Assembly (NCBI GenBank): GCA_009924135.1
Contig: RFSE01000009.1
Coordinates: forward strand, 1-64,000
Reading direction: 5' to 3'
DNA: 64,000 bases
Source of the DNA: Pseudomonadota bacterium
GTDB taxonomy: Bacteria > Verrucomicrobiota > Verrucomicrobiia > Limisphaerales > SXTU01
A program made the position numbers and the translations under genes. The notes beneath the pieces are model-generated. The model saw only the letters and a program-made list of their open reading frames with translations. It had not been told where the DNA came from and made no database searches. Of the stretch, positions 41,918-50,796 are shown piece after piece (the first letter of the stretch is position 1; every line of letters starts with the position of its first letter).

Positions 41918-43585
41918 ATGACCATTGCCGAAATACTTACGCGGAAGGGGCTGCTCAACGCCGAGCAGCTCGCCGACGCCCAAAGCCTGACCCAGGCCGA
42001 GGGCCTGCGGCTGGACCGCGCCGTGGTGCAAAAGGGCTGGCTCACCGAGCGCCAGTTGCTTGATGTCTTTGGCGAGCAGTTGCACCTGCCGGTCGTCGAT
42101 CTGGAGGACCGTGCGTTCGATGGCGAGCTGTTGCGGTCGTTGCCCGCGCGCGTGGTTTACCGTCAGCGGCTGGTGCCGGTCGGGCGCGTGGATGGCATCT
42201 TGCAGGTGGCCACCAGCGATCCGTTTGACTTGTATGCGTTCGATGACCTGCGTTTGCTCACCGGGCTGAACATCCAGCCGGTGCTCGCCACGCGCGAAGA
42301 CATCGAGAAGGTCATCAAGACCCACTACGGCCTGGGCGGCGACACGCTGGATGAAATGGTGGGCGAAGACGACGCGCCCGCCGTCACGCACGAGGCCGGC
42401 AGTGAGGACCTGCTCGAAGCCGCGCAGGAGGCCAGCGTCATCAAGCTCGTCAACGAGATCATCCTCGAAGCCGTCAAAGAGCGGGCGAGCGACATTCATG
42501 TGGAGCCCTACGAGCACCACATGGCCATCCGCTACCGCATTGACGGCGTGTTGCAGGAAGCCCCGGTGCCGCCGCAGATGCACCGCTTCGCCGCCGCCAT
42601 CATCAGCCGCATCAAGATTCTCGCGAACCTCAACATCGCCGAACGCCGCATCCCGCAGGACGGGCGCATCAAGTTCAACGTCGGCGGCCGGCAGATCGAC
42701 GTGCGCGTTAGCGTGATTCCGATGCTCTTCGGTGAAGGCGTCGTCATGCGTCTGCTCGACAAGGCGAACGTGCTCTTCACCCTGCCCCAGCTCGGCATGG
42801 ATGAACGGTCGTTCGGACTGTTCAAGGGCCTTATTGACCGGCCGCACGGCATCTTCCTCGTCACCGGCCCCACCGGCGCGGGCAAGACCACGACGCTCTA
42901 CGCTGCGCTCAATGCCATCGTCGGCCCCGGGCTGAAGGTGCTCACGGTTGAGGACCCGGTGGAATACAACCTGACCGGCGTGAACCAAATTCCCGTCAAC
43001 GCGGCGGTGGGCATGACGTTCGAAAAGGGCCTGCGCGCCATCCTGCGTCACGACCCGGATGTGGTGATGATCGGTGAAATTCGCGATCTCGAGACCGCCA
43101 GCGCCGCCATTCAGGCCGCACTCACCGGCCACCTGGTGCTCTCGACGCTGCACACGAACGATGCCGCGTCCGCGCCGATGCGTCTCATTGACATGGGCGT
43201 GGAGCCGTTCCTCATCAGCAGCACAATGATTGGCTCGATGGCCCAGCGCCTCGTGCGCCGCATCTGCTCGAAGTGCAAGACCGACTACGAACCGGACCGC
43301 GCGCACCTGCCCCTCGACCTCGTGCTTGCGCCCGGTGACAAGCTCTGGCGCGGGACGGGTTGCCCGAACTGCCGTAACACCGGTTACCGCGGCCGCAGCG
43401 GCCTCTACGAACTCATGGTGATGAGCGACGCCATCTCCGAGAAAATCATCGAGCGCGCTCCATCCTATCAGATCGTGGCCGTCGCCAAACAGGGCGGGCT
43501 GCGGCTCCTGCGCGAGGACGGCTGGGACAAGGTGCGGGCCGGTCTCACCACGCCGGATGAAGTGGTGCTGTGCACGGCGGGGTGA
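41918..43585 (+). CDS. gspE: type II secretion ATPase
   Basis: 555 residues of a GspE/PilB AAA-like hexameric ATPase that drives pseudopilus assembly from the cytoplasm. N-terminal GspE-II domain about 1-150 (EILTRKGLLNAEQLADA), then the core with ASDIHVEPYEHHMAIRYRID, Walker A GPTGAGKTTTLY near 317, Asp box TVEDPVEYNLTGVNQ, Walker B DVVMIGEIRDLETASAA and the His box LSTLHTNDAASA. A tetracysteine zinc site (CSKCKTDYEP near 449 and CPNCRNTGYRGR near 483) is kept. First gene of the secretion operon; its start has no strong ribosome site. Confidence 0.96.
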   Translation: MTIAEILTRKGLLNAEQLADAQSLTQAEGLRLDRAVVQKGWLTERQLLDVFGEQLHLPVVDLEDRAFDGELLRSLPARVVYRQRLVPVGRVDGILQVATSDPFDLYAFDDLRLLTGLNIQPVLATREDIEKVIKTHYGLGGDTLDEMVGEDDAPAVTHEAGSEDLLEAAQEASVIKLVNEIILEAVKERASDIHVEPYEHHMAIRYRIDGVLQEAPVPPQMHRFAAAIISRIKILANLNIAERRIPQDGRIKFNVGGRQIDVRVSVIPMLFGEGVVMRLLDKANVLFTLPQLGMDERSFGLFKGLIDRPHGIFLVTGPTGAGKTTTLYAALNAIVGPGLKVLTVEDPVEYNLTGVNQIPVNAAVGMTFEKGLRAILRHDPDVVMIGEIRDLETASAAIQAALTGHLVLSTLHTNDAASAPMRLIDMGVEPFLISSTMIGSMAQRLVRRICSKCKTDYEPDRAHLPLDLVLAPGDKLWRGTGCPNCRNTGYRGRSGLYELMVMSDAISEKIIERAPSYQIVAVAKQGGLRLLREDGWDKVRAGLTTPDEVVLCTAG

Positions 43586-43663
43586 GATTTCTTGGCCACA
43601 GATGAACACAGATGAAACACAGATTGGGAGTGCCCGTTGCGGCAGTGCGCGGGGGGTGAACAA

Positions 43664-43838
43664 GCTCCAAATCCCAAGTTCCAAATCCCAAAAAAGCTCC
43701 AAGTTCCAAGCTCCAAAGAACGTCGGCCACTTTTTGTTCGGCGTAGCGGGATGGCTGCTTTCGGTCACAACTTCGGTACGCCCATTATGCCCCGAACCGC
43801 GCCTTGAGATTTGGAGCTTGGGATTTGGAACTTGGAGC
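43664..43838. repeat. 7-bp inverted-repeat element between gspE and gspF
   Basis: Seven units GCTCCAA, ATCCCAA or GTTCCAA (43664-43716) and five inverted units TTGGAGC, TTGGGAT, TTGGAAC (43804-43838) with an 87-base spacer. It fills most of the 310-base gap 43586-43895; 43596-43625 also holds a CCACAGATGAACACAGATGA string related to the 20341 repeat. Confidence 0.85.
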
Positions 43839-43895
43839 CCATTCAACGTAAACCAGCGACCCCAAGTCCCATCCCCCATCTGTGGCTAAAACCTC

Positions 43896-45098
43896 ATGCC
43901 CCAATTCACCTACACCGCAATGACTGAGGCCGGCCAGCGCGTCACCGGCGCGCTGGAGGCCGAGAGCGAGGCGGCGGCGATGCGGGCCTTGGAGGAGAAA
44001 CACCTCTTCCCCGTCAGCGTCGAGGGCGGCGCGTCGGCAGACGGTGGTAAACCGGCGCGGCGACGGGTCAAATCGCGCGATCTGGGCACGCTTTACGGCC
44101 AGCTCGCGGACCTGCTCGGCTCCGGCGTGCCGTTGTTGCGCGCGCTGGATTCGCTCATCCGCTCGACGCCCGCCGTCGGCCTGCGCGAACTGTTGAAGGA
44201 AATCCGTGCGGCCGTGTCCGAGGGGAAGACGCTCACCGATGCGTTGCGGCCTTACCCGGAAGTTTTTCCCACGCTGCACCTCGCGATGATCCAGGCCGGC
44301 GAACGCGCCGCGTTTCTGGAGGAAGTGCTGCGGAACCTGGCGGGCTTTCTGGAGCGGTTCGAGGAATTGCGCAGCAAGGTGATGGGTGCGCTCATTTACC
44401 CGGCGCTGCTCTCGATCCTTGGTTCGCTGGTGATGGTGGGTGCGCTGGTATTCTTCGTGCCGCGGTTCGAGCCGTTGCTGGCTGCGGCGAAGAAACCGTT
44501 GCCGACGGAAATCCTTTTCGGCGCGAGCAAGCTGGTGCGCGGTTACTGGTGGCTGCTGCTGCTGGGCGGTGCGGGTGGGGGATTCTTCCTCTGGCTCAAC
44601 CTCCAGACCGAGGCCGCGCGTCGCAAGGTGGAGGCCTGGCAGTTGAAAATCCCCGTGGTCGGCAACGCGCTGCGCCTGCTGGCCATCACGCGCTTTTGCC
44701 GCATCCTTGGCACCATGCTGGCCAACGGCGTGCCCCTGCTCACCGCACTCAAGATCGCCCAGAACGCCACCGGCTCGACCATCCTCGCCGACCGCATCGC
44801 CGAGTGCGCGGAGTCCGTGCGCGATGGCAAACGGCTTTCCGAACCGCTGGCCAAGGGTGGTTTCTTCCCGGACCAGATTCTGGCGATGATCACCGTGGCC
44901 GAGGAATCCAACAAACTGGACAAGGTGCTCGTGCAGATTTCCGACACGGTCGAGCGGCGTACCAACCGCTCGGTGGATCAGGCAGTCCGGCTCATCGAGC
45001 CCCTGATTCTGTGTGTGGTGGCGGCGGGCATCGGCTTTCTCGCGCTTGGCCTGTTGCTGCCCATTTTCACCATGGCCAGCTCGCTGGGGTCGAAGTAA
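43896..45098 (+). CDS. gspF: type II secretion inner-membrane platform protein
   Basis: 400 residues, normal for GspF/PilC. FTYTAMTEAGQRVTGALEAE is the usual start, followed by two repeated cytoplasmic helical domains (LADLLGSGVPLLRALDSL near 70-87 and ILGTMLANGVPLLTALKIAQ near 270-290) and three membrane segments near 170-195, 215-235 and 370-395. It forms the inner-membrane core on which GspE acts. A repeat-filled gap separates it from gspE, but direction and order point to one locus. Confidence 0.95.
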   Translation: MPQFTYTAMTEAGQRVTGALEAESEAAAMRALEEKHLFPVSVEGGASADGGKPARRRVKSRDLGTLYGQLADLLGSGVPLLRALDSLIRSTPAVGLRELLKEIRAAVSEGKTLTDALRPYPEVFPTLHLAMIQAGERAAFLEEVLRNLAGFLERFEELRSKVMGALIYPALLSILGSLVMVGALVFFVPRFEPLLAAAKKPLPTEILFGASKLVRGYWWLLLLGGAGGGFFLWLNLQTEAARRKVEAWQLKIPVVGNALRLLAITRFCRILGTMLANGVPLLTALKIAQNATGSTILADRIAECAESVRDGKRLSEPLAKGGFFPDQILAMITVAEESNKLDKVLVQISDTVERRTNRSVDQAVRLIEPLILCVVAAGIGFLALGLLLPIFTMASSLGSK

Positions 45099-45205
45099 CC
45101 GGGTTCCGGGGGAGGGCTCTCTGTGTCGAGAAGGTGAACTTTTTTAACTTTGCCGCACTTGCATTGAATCTTACACGAATCTTCCCGTCGCACTTTAAGC
45201 AAGAC

Positions 45206-45724
45206 ATGAAGTTTACGAACTCAAACGTTTCAAAAAGGCTGCCCCGTCACGCGGCAGGTTTCACGCTCATCGAGATCCTTCTCGTCATCGTGGTCATCTT
45301 GATGCTCGCGGCGGCGATGGTGGTGTTTGTGCTCCCGCAGCAAAAGGGTGCGGAGAAGAACACGACTAAGCTCATGCTCGCGCAGGTCGCCACCGCGCTG
45401 GACACCTACCGCTTGAACATCGGCCACTATCCGAACGAGCAGGAGGGCGGGCTGGAGGCGCTGACCAAGAAGCCCACGTTCGAAAACGAACGCATGGGTG
45501 AAAAATGGCAGGGGCCGTATCTCAAGCCCGGCACCACGCTGGATGATCCCTGGGGCAACAAGCTGCGTTATGAGCTCGTGGCCGCCGGTGCCGGTGGTGA
45601 TGGCGACAACAAGAACGCCCTGCCGTACAAGCTCTTCTCCGTGGGCCCCGATGGCCAGCCGGACACCGACGACGACATCAAGTACGGGGCCGAAGCGGCC
45701 ACGGCGGAAAACACCGGACGATAA
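45206..45724 (+). CDS. gspG: major pseudopilin
   Basis: 172 residues with a prepilin leader: AAGFTLIEILLVIVVILMLA, cleavage after Gly18 and the conserved Glu5 of the mature protein. NIGHYPNEQEGGLEAL, WQGPYLKPGTTLDDPWGNKL and a C-terminal SVGPDGQPDTDDDIKYG, the calcium-binding signature of GspG, are all present. It polymerises into the pseudopilus. The ATG at 45206 is 107 bases after gspF; no strong ribosome site. Confidence 0.96.
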   Translation: MKFTNSNVSKRLPRHAAGFTLIEILLVIVVILMLAAAMVVFVLPQQKGAEKNTTKLMLAQVATALDTYRLNIGHYPNEQEGGLEALTKKPTFENERMGEKWQGPYLKPGTTLDDPWGNKLRYELVAAGAGGDGDNKNALPYKLFSVGPDGQPDTDDDIKYGAEAATAENTGR

Positions 45725-45729
45725 TCCAC

Positions 45730-46437
45730 ATGATCCTGCGTCCCACCACCTCCCGCGTCCACGGTTACACGCTCGTTGAGCTGATGCTGACCGTGGTGCT
45801 GGTTGTGTTGATGCTGGGCGCGGTGGTCTATAACTTCTCCTCGACCGGCCGCAATGCCCGGCTCGACGAGGGCGCGACCCAGGTCGAGGCCTTGTTCCGC
45901 TTCGCCCGCGCACACGCCGCCAGCACCGGCAAACAGGTGCGGATACTGTTCCCGGAGGCGGAGACCGGGGATAACGCCGAATCGTTGCAGGCGGAGGCGC
46001 CCGGGGCCACCGTGCGCGTCACCTTTGAAATGGACCCCGTCGGTGCCCCTGGTGTGTTTCAAGAACTGCCCGAGGCGGCACTCTACGTGCAGAACATCAG
46101 CGATCTCGTCAGCATCCAGCAGGTTCAGCCGGGTGACGAGAGCACGAACCTCACGGCGGACACGACCGCTCCGGCCCCGGAGCCAGCCGCAGCAGCGGCC
46201 CCGGTGGACGAAACGGCTCGCAGTCCGTTTTCATCGGTGACGTTTTATCCCGATGGCACCGGTGACTCGGTGTCGGTGGTTTTGACCTCGCGCACCGAGG
46301 AAGACGCCCGCCGCATGTCCGTGCGTGTCGTCGGGCTTACGGGCTCGATCCGCCGTCAGGTGGTCAACGACCCGTCCGATCCCGAAACCACACCTCCCGC
46401 CTCGGCCACGGAGGCCGCTGCGGAGGGCGCGAAATGA
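45730..46437 (+). CDS. gspH: minor pseudopilin GspH
   Basis: 235 residues with a prepilin leader VHGYTLVELMLTVVLVVLML and a GspH-like body (ALFRFARAHAASTGKQVRIL, SSVTFYPDGTGDSVSVVLTS). An Ala/Pro-rich insertion (TTAPAPEPAAAAAPVDET) near 160 and an Ala-rich tail lengthen it beyond the usual 170-190. It begins 5 bases after gspG and overlaps gspI by 4. Confidence 0.88.
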   Translation: MILRPTTSRVHGYTLVELMLTVVLVVLMLGAVVYNFSSTGRNARLDEGATQVEALFRFARAHAASTGKQVRILFPEAETGDNAESLQAEAPGATVRVTFEMDPVGAPGVFQELPEAALYVQNISDLVSIQQVQPGDESTNLTADTTAPAPEPAAAAAPVDETARSPFSSVTFYPDGTGDSVSVVLTSRTEEDARRMSVRVVGLTGSIRRQVVNDPSDPETTPPASATEAAAEGAK

Positions 46438-46853
46438 GGTTTGGTCCGGTCCCCTCAACCGCCCCGCGCCAGGGCACTGTTCTGCTGGAAGTCCTCCTCG
46501 CTCTGGCCTTGTTCGTCAGTGCTGCCGCCATCGTCACCAGCGGCATGAACGCCTCGTCCGACAATCTCGAACGCCAGCGGCTCAACACGCACGCCGCCAA
46601 TCTTGCCGCGACCGTACTGGCCGAAATTCAGCTTGGCATCCGTCCCACCACGGAGGCGGGCGAGCAGCCGTTTTTGCCCCCGTTTGAATTGTGGACCTCG
46701 GAACTGGTCGTTTCGCCGACGGAGACCGAGTCTGGCGAAGCCAGCGGGTTGCTGCGCGTCGAGGTCATCATCCGGCACAAGGAAGCCACGCTGGTCCGCC
46801 GGCTCGCGCAGGTCATCCGCATTCCGGACACTTCCGCCCGGACCACCTTCTGA
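46434..46853 (+). CDS. gspI: minor pseudopilin GspI
   Basis: 139 residues, the usual GspI length. The leader is RQGTVLLEVLLALALFVSAA, with Glu5 after the Gly cleavage site. LAATVLAEIQLGI fits the family helix. The start ATG overlaps the gspH stop (ATGA) and GGAGG stands before it, so translation is coupled. Confidence 0.88.
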   Translation: MRFGPVPSTAPRQGTVLLEVLLALALFVSAAAIVTSGMNASSDNLERQRLNTHAANLAATVLAEIQLGIRPTTEAGEQPFLPPFELWTSELVVSPTETESGEASGLLRVEVIIRHKEATLVRRLAQVIRIPDTSARTTF

Positions 46854-46854
46854 T

Positions 46855-47622
46855 ATGCGCATCTCCCGCCATTATTCAGAAGCGTTGATGCCGGGAGCCG
46901 CTGCGGCTGGCTCACCGATTCGCCATTCGCCGGCCTTCACGCTGCTGGAAGTCGTGCTGGCCATCACCATTGCCATCGCGATCCTCGTTGTGGCGCTTGC
47001 GTTCCACCAGCAGGCCACGACGCTGCGGGGCGCGTTGCTCGAAGAGTCTGAGCGCCTGGCTGCGGTGCGGCAGGTCATGGACCGGCTCTCCGCCGATTTG
47101 CGTGTTGCTCCGGTGCATTTACAATTCGGCTTTACGGGCAGCTCCAATTCCCTGCGGTTCATCTCCACCGGCCTGCCGCTTCCCCCGGGCATCGGAACTG
47201 ATCTCAAGCGCATCAGTTACCAGGCCACGGTCTCCAACGACGGCACCAATATTTCCGTCAGTGGCCTGTTGCGCAGCGAAGAACCGGCCGTGGACCTGAT
47301 CACCTCGAAAATCGCACCTGCGCTCGTGACGGCGACGGGTGACACCAACGCCCCGGCCACCAACGGCCCCACCGCCGTACCGCTCACGGAACTGATCCGG
47401 TTTCTGAGCTTCCGCTTCTGGGATGGTACGGCGTGGCGCGACAGTTGGAGCGGCACCACGCCCCCGCCGGGCGTGGAAATCAGCCTCGGCTTCGAACCGC
47501 TGCCGGCGGATGTCGCGCCCGAGGAATATCCCGCTGAGATTTTCCGCCGCGTCATTTATCTCCCCGCCGGCCAGCCGCTGGCCCCGTCCACCAACCTGGT
47601 CGCGCGACTTCATCGACGGTGA
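46855..47622 (+). CDS. gspJ: minor pseudopilin GspJ
   Basis: 255 residues. The leader is long (27) and ends HSPA-FTLLEVVLAITIAIAI: the residue before the cut is Ala instead of Gly, which prepilin peptidases usually tolerate less well. The body has ESERLAAVRQVMDRLSADLR and LSFRFWDGTAWRDSWSG as in GspJ. It starts 1 base after gspI. It caps the pseudopilus tip together with GspI and GspK. Confidence 0.88.
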   Translation: MRISRHYSEALMPGAAAAGSPIRHSPAFTLLEVVLAITIAIAILVVALAFHQQATTLRGALLEESERLAAVRQVMDRLSADLRVAPVHLQFGFTGSSNSLRFISTGLPLPPGIGTDLKRISYQATVSNDGTNISVSGLLRSEEPAVDLITSKIAPALVTATGDTNAPATNGPTAVPLTELIRFLSFRFWDGTAWRDSWSGTTPPPGVEISLGFEPLPADVAPEEYPAEIFRRVIYLPAGQPLAPSTNLVARLHRR

Positions 47623-47670
47623 ACTTTTGCTTACAACGCCAACGGACGAATTTCCCTTCGCTCACCGCGA

Positions 47671-47675
47671 GGGAG
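47671..47675 (+). promoter_or_regulatory. ribosome binding site deciding the gspK start
   Basis: GGGAG lies 6 bases before ATG 47682. The longer frame from GTG 47619 has no such site. Confidence 0.5.
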
Positions 47676-47681
47676 ATCGGA

Positions 47682-49142
47682 ATGCTCCCGACGAGCAGTC
47701 CGCGCTGTGAACGCCGGCCCGGGTTCATGGGACAGGAGAAGTCGCGCACCGTTGACCACCGCGCCTTCGTCCTCATCGCGATTCTCGTGCTGGTCATGCT
47801 GCTTTCCATGCTCGTGGTCAGCCTGCTCTTCCGCTTCAAGGCGGAGGACGCCGCCGCGCACGCCAGCGTCGGCACCGAGCAGTCCTGGGCGGCAGCGTTG
47901 AGTGGCGTGGAAGAAGCCCTGCGCGTTGCCGCTGCGGCGGTGCCCGGCGCGACGGACTGGCAGGAGAATCCCGGGGCGTTCCGGGACCGGCTCGTGTTTG
48001 AGGATGGCGGCGAGAACTGGTACTTCACCGTTTTTTCGCCCGATGGCGGCGAGTCCCTGAGCACCGTCCGTTACGGTCTCACCGACGAGGCGTCGAAGCT
48101 GAACATCAACGCCACCACCAATTTCAACCTGGAAAAGCTGCCCCGCATGACGCCGCAAATGGCGGCCGCCTTGTTTGACTTCATCGACAATGACGATGTT
48201 CCCCGGCCCGAGGGTGCGGAGCAGGATTATTACAGTGCGTTGCCGCGTCCCTACACGATTCGCAACGGGCCGCTGGCCTCACTCGACGAGCTGCTGCTGG
48301 TGCGGGGGTTCACCGACGAACTGCTGCACGGAACCGCGGCGGTACGCGACCCCGGCACGAACAGCGATTCCCCGCCTCCCACCAGCAACGACACGCGACC
48401 GGTGCGCGGGCTGAGCCAGTTCCTTACCGTCTCCACGCACGAACCGGACGTGGCGAATGACGGCACGGCCCGCGTGAATTTCAACAGTCCGGACGCCGAA
48501 CTGCCGGCGGTCGAACTGCCGCCTGCCTTCACGAATTTTATCACCGCGTTGCGCACCAACGGCCTGGTCCTGCCCCATGCCGCCTACCTGCTGGAGGCGA
48601 CCCTGCCGCTGAAGGGGCCCAAGGGGGCCAACGTGGAAATCGCTTCCGGCATCGGCAAGGCCGAGCTGCCCATCGTGCTGGAACGATTCACGGCCTCGGC
48701 GACCGCCCAGCTCCCCGGTCTCGTCAACGTGAACACGGCCAGTGCCACCGTGCTCGCCGCCCTGCCGGGCATCGATGAACCGCTGGCGGAATCCATCGTC
48801 TCCGCCCGGCGCGGCCTCAGCCCGGAACGGCGCAACACCATCGCATGGCTTTATCAGGAGGGTGTGGTGGACGCCGCGAAGTTTCAGGAGCTGGCCCCGT
48901 TGCTGACCGCGCGGAGTTATCAGTTCTCGTTCCTGGTCATCGGCTACGGCCTGCCCTCGGGGCGGTTCCGCATGCTCGAAGCGGGCATCGACGTCGCCCC
49001 GGGCACGCGGCGCATCACCTATCTCCGCGATGTGACCCGGCGGGGCTTGCCCTTCAACCTCGGCACCGACCCGGACGGTGCCCCGGCCAAGTCCGCGCAG
49101 GTTCGCCCGACCAAATCTGGAAAGGAGCCCCACCGTGGCTGA
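47682..49142 (+). CDS. gspK: minor pseudopilin GspK
   Basis: 486 residues from the ATG at 47682. A hydrophobic leader helix (AFVLIAILVLVMLLSMLVVS) replaces a canonical prepilin motif, as is common in GspK. GLTDEASKLNINATTNFNLE is the GspK core, LDELLLVRGFTDELLHG follows, and a helix-hairpin-helix-like LVNVNTASATVLAALPGIDE lies near 365. It is longer than typical (about 330). It sits at the pseudopilus tip. A GTG start at 47619 overlapping gspJ by 4 bases cannot be excluded. The C-terminal end overlaps gspL by 8 bases. Confidence 0.9.
   Translation: MLPTSSPRCERRPGFMGQEKSRTVDHRAFVLIAILVLVMLLSMLVVSLLFRFKAEDAAAHASVGTEQSWAAALSGVEEALRVAAAAVPGATDWQENPGAFRDRLVFEDGGENWYFTVFSPDGGESLSTVRYGLTDEASKLNINATTNFNLEKLPRMTPQMAAALFDFIDNDDVPRPEGAEQDYYSALPRPYTIRNGPLASLDELLLVRGFTDELLHGTAAVRDPGTNSDSPPPTSNDTRPVRGLSQFLTVSTHEPDVANDGTARVNFNSPDAELPAVELPPAFTNFITALRTNGLVLPHAAYLLEATLPLKGPKGANVEIASGIGKAELPIVLERFTASATAQLPGLVNVNTASATVLAALPGIDEPLAESIVSARRGLSPERRNTIAWLYQEGVVDAAKFQELAPLLTARSYQFSFLVIGYGLPSGRFRMLEAGIDVAPGTRRITYLRDVTRRGLPFNLGTDPDGAPAKSAQVRPTKSGKEPHRG
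49121..49127 (+). promoter_or_regulatory. ribosome binding site deciding the gspL start
   Basis: AAAGGAG is 7 bases before GTG 49135, which supports this start over ATG 49162. It is the clearest such site in the secretion operon. Confidence 0.65.
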
Positions 49143-50796
49143 CCGTGATTCGCTACCCGCCATGGCCTTGAAGAAACTTTCGCTCAAACGCGAGCAGCGG
49201 CCCCGTTTGCCGGCACAGGCCACGGCACTGGACATTGATGGCCGTTCTCTGCGGGTGGTGCAAACGACCACGCGCGGCGGCCAGCCGGCCGTGAGCCGGG
49301 TCGTGGTTGCGCCGCTCAATCTGCCGGCGGACGCCGATCGTACGGACGCCGCCGTGCTGGGCGGGGCCATCGCCAAGTCGCTCGAACAGCTCAAGCTCAA
49401 GCCCGGGCCCGTCGTCATGGGCATACCCCGCGCGCAAGTGGTGTTGCGCACGCTGTTGCTGCCGGTGATTGCGGATGTGCGCGAGCTGGCGTCCATCGTC
49501 CATTTGCAAGTGGGCAAGGACCTGCCCTTCCGGCTCACTGAAGCGGTGGTTGATTTCCAGATCCACCGCCAGATCAACCCGCCGCCGCCCAAACTCGAGG
49601 CGAACGCCAAGCCCGGCCAGCCGGCCGAAGCCGCCCCCGCGCCGCCGCCGAAGCTCGAAGTGCTCGTCGCCGTGGCGAAGCGCGAGGTGGTGGACTTCTA
49701 CCAGCGTGCCGCCGAGGCGGCGGGCGTGAAGCTCGTGGCGCTCGGGTTGTTGCCCAGCGCCAGTGCGCGCTGTGTGCACGCCTGCCAGTCAGTGGAACGC
49801 GGTCAGGCCTATGGCTTGATCTCGCTGCGGCCGGACGAGGTGGGCATCGACATCGTGGCGGATGAGGCCGTGCCCTTCAGCCGGGGGGCCAGCGTGAAGC
49901 CGCCCACCGAGCCTGGCGCGGCGGACCCCTACATCAGCGCGGCGACCATCGAGGTCGTCCGCAGCCTGCACAGTTACAGTGGGCTGGGCGCAACCGCTTC
50001 GCTGGCCAAACTGCTCGTCGCCGGCGCGACCGGGCATGAGGCCGCCGTGGTCGCGGCCCTCGCCACGCGCGTCAGCACGCCGGTGGCGTTGCTCGATTCG
50101 GCGGCGTTGGAACTGCCGGAGGATTCGCGTGGCCCGGCGGGGGGGGCGACCGCAGGCATCGGTCTGGCGCTGGGTTTTGCGGACCCCGGCGGCCTGCCGT
50201 TCGATTTCCTTAATCCCAAGCGGCCCGCTGTCCAGCGTGACCTGCGGCGGATCAAGATTCTGGCGGGCCTGGCGGCGGTCTCGGTTGTGTTCCTGGTGCT
50301 GGCCGGCGTGCGCGCCTGGATGATGAACCAGCGGCAGGCCGTGCTCGACGCGGTGACCCTCGAAGCCACCACGGCCGAGAAGCACCGGCCGGTTTACCGG
50401 CAGATGATTGCGCAGGCGGGCGTGGTGAACGAATGGGTGCGCGGCGAACGCGACTGGCTCCTGCACTACGCCTACCTCACCGCCGTGCTGCCACGCAGCG
50501 AGGAGGTCTTCCTCACCAGCCTGTCCGTCAGCGGTCCCGGGGCCTTGCGCCTGGGCGTGCGCGCCCGGAGCGGTGAAATTCTTGCCAAAGTCGAGAAGCA
50601 GTTGCGCGCCGCCGGTTATGATGTGAAGCCGCTGGCCATCACGCCCGGCTCCGACAAAAACGGGTATGAATTCCAATCCACCGTCGAGCTGGCCGTGCCG
50701 GACAAGCTCAAGATCGACCTCGCCAAGGTGAAACCGCCCCCTCGTCCGGAGGATGACGCGTCGCTCGACCCGCCGCGCCGAAAGGGGGGTGGATGA
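49135..50796 (+). CDS. gspL: GspL-like assembly protein (actin-fold plus membrane anchor)
   Basis: 553 residues. An actin/PilM-like cytoplasmic part (ATALDIDGRSLRVVQTTTRG, LVAVAKREVVDFYQRAAEAA, LGLLPSASA) runs to about 360, followed by a membrane segment near 380-400 (ILAGLAAVSVVFLVLAGVRA) and a periplasmic ferredoxin-like end (FLTSLSVSGPGALRLGVRAR). A Pro/Ala insertion (near 145-180) interrupts the first part. GspL links GspE to GspM. The layout is like PilM and PilN fused. It overlaps gspK by 8 bases and gspM by 4. Confidence 0.85.
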   Translation: MADRDSLPAMALKKLSLKREQRPRLPAQATALDIDGRSLRVVQTTTRGGQPAVSRVVVAPLNLPADADRTDAAVLGGAIAKSLEQLKLKPGPVVMGIPRAQVVLRTLLLPVIADVRELASIVHLQVGKDLPFRLTEAVVDFQIHRQINPPPPKLEANAKPGQPAEAAPAPPPKLEVLVAVAKREVVDFYQRAAEAAGVKLVALGLLPSASARCVHACQSVERGQAYGLISLRPDEVGIDIVADEAVPFSRGASVKPPTEPGAADPYISAATIEVVRSLHSYSGLGATASLAKLLVAGATGHEAAVVAALATRVSTPVALLDSAALELPEDSRGPAGGATAGIGLALGFADPGGLPFDFLNPKRPAVQRDLRRIKILAGLAAVSVVFLVLAGVRAWMMNQRQAVLDAVTLEATTAEKHRPVYRQMIAQAGVVNEWVRGERDWLLHYAYLTAVLPRSEEVFLTSLSVSGPGALRLGVRARSGEILAKVEKQLRAAGYDVKPLAITPGSDKNGYEFQSTVELAVPDKLKIDLAKVKPPPRPEDDASLDPPRRKGGG

